A DNA stretch of 7,904 nucleotides from Pseudomonadota bacterium (lineage in GTDB: Bacteria; Myxococcota_A; Polyangia; Fen-1088). The stretch spans positions 1 to 7,904 of the forward strand of contig JADGRD010000143.1 of NCBI GenBank assembly GCA_017881285.1, written 5' to 3'. Both the position numbers and the translations under genes were made by a program. The notes under the pieces were generated by a model that ran no database searches, was not told the origin of the DNA, and saw nothing but the letters and a program-made list of their open reading frames with translations. Below are positions 7,138 through 7,904 of this stretch, one piece after another; the first letter of the stretch is position 1; each line of letters opens with the position of its first letter.

Positions 7138-7317
7138 TCACCGCCGTCGGCGCGCCGGGTCGGGAACAAGTCGAAGGCTGCGCTTGGCGCTGGGGTTCAT
7201 CTTGCCTCCAGTGGCGGCGTCAAGTTGTTCCCGGAGGATGCGACCCTCTTCCTCCACGTACTCGAGCTTCCGCCGCGGCCGGTCGTTGATCGCGGAGGCG
7301 ATCATCACGATGAGGAA
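7138..7317 (-). pseudogene. Remnant of a transposase/integrase N-terminus
   Basis: On the minus strand, the 59 codons after an in-frame TAG (7320-7318) read FLIVMIASAINDRPRRKLEY, then VEEEGRILREQL, then degenerate into basic sequence ending in two adjacent TGA stops (7140-7135). Short hydrophobic helix, then IND-basic, then EYxxEENRxLREQL is how many rve-type transposases common in soil and aquatic bacteria begin; the next expected block (LRLTDDQRRRLA-like) is only echoed by LRLVPDPARRRR. The catalytic DDE domain is absent in every frame. This is therefore most likely a decayed insertion-sequence fragment. A real 55-aa protein from the ATG at 7305 is the alternative, but that ATG has no ribosome binding site. 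Family assignment is from memory of the motif, not a search. Confidence 0.5.
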
Positions 7318-7457
7318 CTACAGCGTCGCGGGCAACGTTGCCGGGCACCCTGCCCCATCAAGCCTGCCCTTCCAAGCTCCATATCCACTCGAACTCATGC
7401 GAGAATCGTCGCACCCATTTTCCGGACACTACGGGCTGCGACTCTCGAGAGTGAGGG
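7318..7457. other. Intergenic DNA with two 12-bp palindromes
   Basis: No gene is supported in these 140 bp downstream of the right-edge gene. Two perfect 12-bp palindromes are present: GGCAACGTTGCC (7331-7342) and ACTCTCGAGAGT (7441-7452), the latter 5 bp past the neighbouring stop codon. Both lack a loop, so they look more like dimer binding sites or chance than terminators. An in-frame ATG at 7398 opens 26 codons that end at the TAG at 7318; they do not resemble a transposase leader. Confidence 0.4.
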
Positions 7458-7904
7458 CTAGAAGTCCTCGGCGGATAGACTGCCGGCACGCAGCTTGGCC
7501 GGGTTGGCTGGCGACCTGGGTCTTGCCGAGGGCGGGGATGGCGAAACCGCGCCGCCCGGACCGCCCCGTGGTGGTTGCCGGCGAAGCGACGCGTTGATCG
7601 CCGTCAGGGGAGCCGCGCTCACGATCGCGCCACGTCCAGGGCGCGCACGCACCGACGGCCTGGCTTGCGGTTCGCTGGCGGTAGCCGCCACGGCCGGGGG
7701 TGGAGACTCGGGCGTCTCGCTGTCCATGCGGGGCGAAGGTACGACCGGGGTCACGACCGGATCGTTCAGCGGCGCCACCGGGGCGATCTCCGGCGGCCTG
7801 GTTCCCTCCACCAGCGGCGGCAGGTTGTGTGGCGGCTTCACGCCGTTCCCGGACAGCGACCACAACACCAATGCCACCCCGACGACCAAGCCCGTGAAGC
7901 CCAC
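7458..7904 (-). CDS. C-terminal part of a membrane-anchored Pro-rich protein (partial)
   Basis: The frame enters from the right edge and ends at TAG (7460-7458), giving 148 visible codons. The first visible codon is GTG at the very edge, so the true start is most likely outside. Visible residues 2-18 (GFTGLVVGVALVLWSLS) form one membrane-spanning helix. The remaining ~130 residues are a disordered tail rich in Pro, Ala, Arg and Ser (PPLVEGTRPPEIAPVAPL, SPPPAVAATASEP), ending in SLSAEDF. A single helix followed by a long Pro-rich tail is the usual C-terminus of membrane-bound Ser/Thr protein kinases in myxobacteria, and also occurs in TonB-like or sporulation-repeat proteins. No kinase domain lies in the window, so the function is open. 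If the GTG were the start, it would be a small anchored protein. Confidence 0.6.
   Translation of the reverse strand: MGFTGLVVGVALVLWSLSGNGVKPPHNLPPLVEGTRPPEIAPVAPLNDPVVTPVVPSPRMDSETPESPPPAVAATASEPQARPSVRARPGRGAIVSAAPLTAINASLRRQPPRGGPGGAVSPSPPSARPRSPANPAKLRAGSLSAEDF

Noticed and set aside
7138..7200. 20-codon minus-strand ORF with a strong GGAGG before its ATG
   Set aside because: The ATG lies within the longer transposase-like frame and the peptide is only basic tail sequence; the ribosome-binding-like motif encodes Gly-Gly codons and is probably coincidental.
7018..7597. Plus-strand frames of 147 and 137 codons across the right intergenic region
   Set aside because: Composition is Arg/Ser/Pro-rich without motifs, and they overlap the minus-strand remnant and the Pro-rich tail gene in incompatible ways.
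1..7904. CRISPR array, tRNA/rRNA genes, prophage or defence island
   Set aside because: No repeat-spacer pattern, RNA-gene signature or recognisable phage or defence protein was seen on either strand.

Overview
The window is high-GC DNA, packed with Ala/Arg/Leu-rich proteins, and carries a long outer-membrane-type lipoprotein and a Pro-rich membrane-anchored tail. This would suit a Gram-negative proteobacterium-like organism, possibly a myxobacterium or relative. That placement is inferred from composition and protein style; no rRNA or marker gene is present.

Layout, left to right. (1) Positions 1-2550, minus strand: one continuous reading frame of at least 850 codons running off the left edge. 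It starts with a clean lipoprotein signal peptide and continues as an alpha-helical, TPR-like protein. It has no stop inside the window, so a caller that needs complete ORFs would miss it. (2) 2551-2785: a 235-bp gap with a candidate promoter for the lipoprotein. (3) 2786-5455, minus strand: a full-length phosphoenolpyruvate carboxylase (889 aa) with all hallmark motifs, in a sequence style that recalls the Bacteroidetes-type branch more than E. coli Ppc. (4) 5456-5617: a short divergent promoter region. (5) 5618-6262, plus strand: a complete beta-class carbonic anhydrase (214 aa). (6) 6316-6978, minus strand: a hemerythrin/HHE-domain protein (220 aa) convergent with the carbonic anhydrase. 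(7) 6979-7457: non-coding or decayed DNA holding a short remnant of a transposase N-terminus and two 12-bp perfect palindromes. (8) 7458-7904, minus strand: the C-terminal part of a membrane-anchored protein with a long Pro/Ala-rich tail, cut by the right edge.

The clearest functional link is the head-to-head pair. Carbonic anhydrase makes bicarbonate from CO2, and PEP carboxylase consumes bicarbonate to make oxaloacetate, so a shared 162-bp control region would supply substrate and use it together (anaplerosis). The hemerythrin-like protein (iron/oxygen binding) and the lipoprotein have no evident pathway link to this pair. I found no CRISPR array, tRNA, rRNA, defence system or prophage. The window looks like ordinary chromosome with one small scar of a mobile element.
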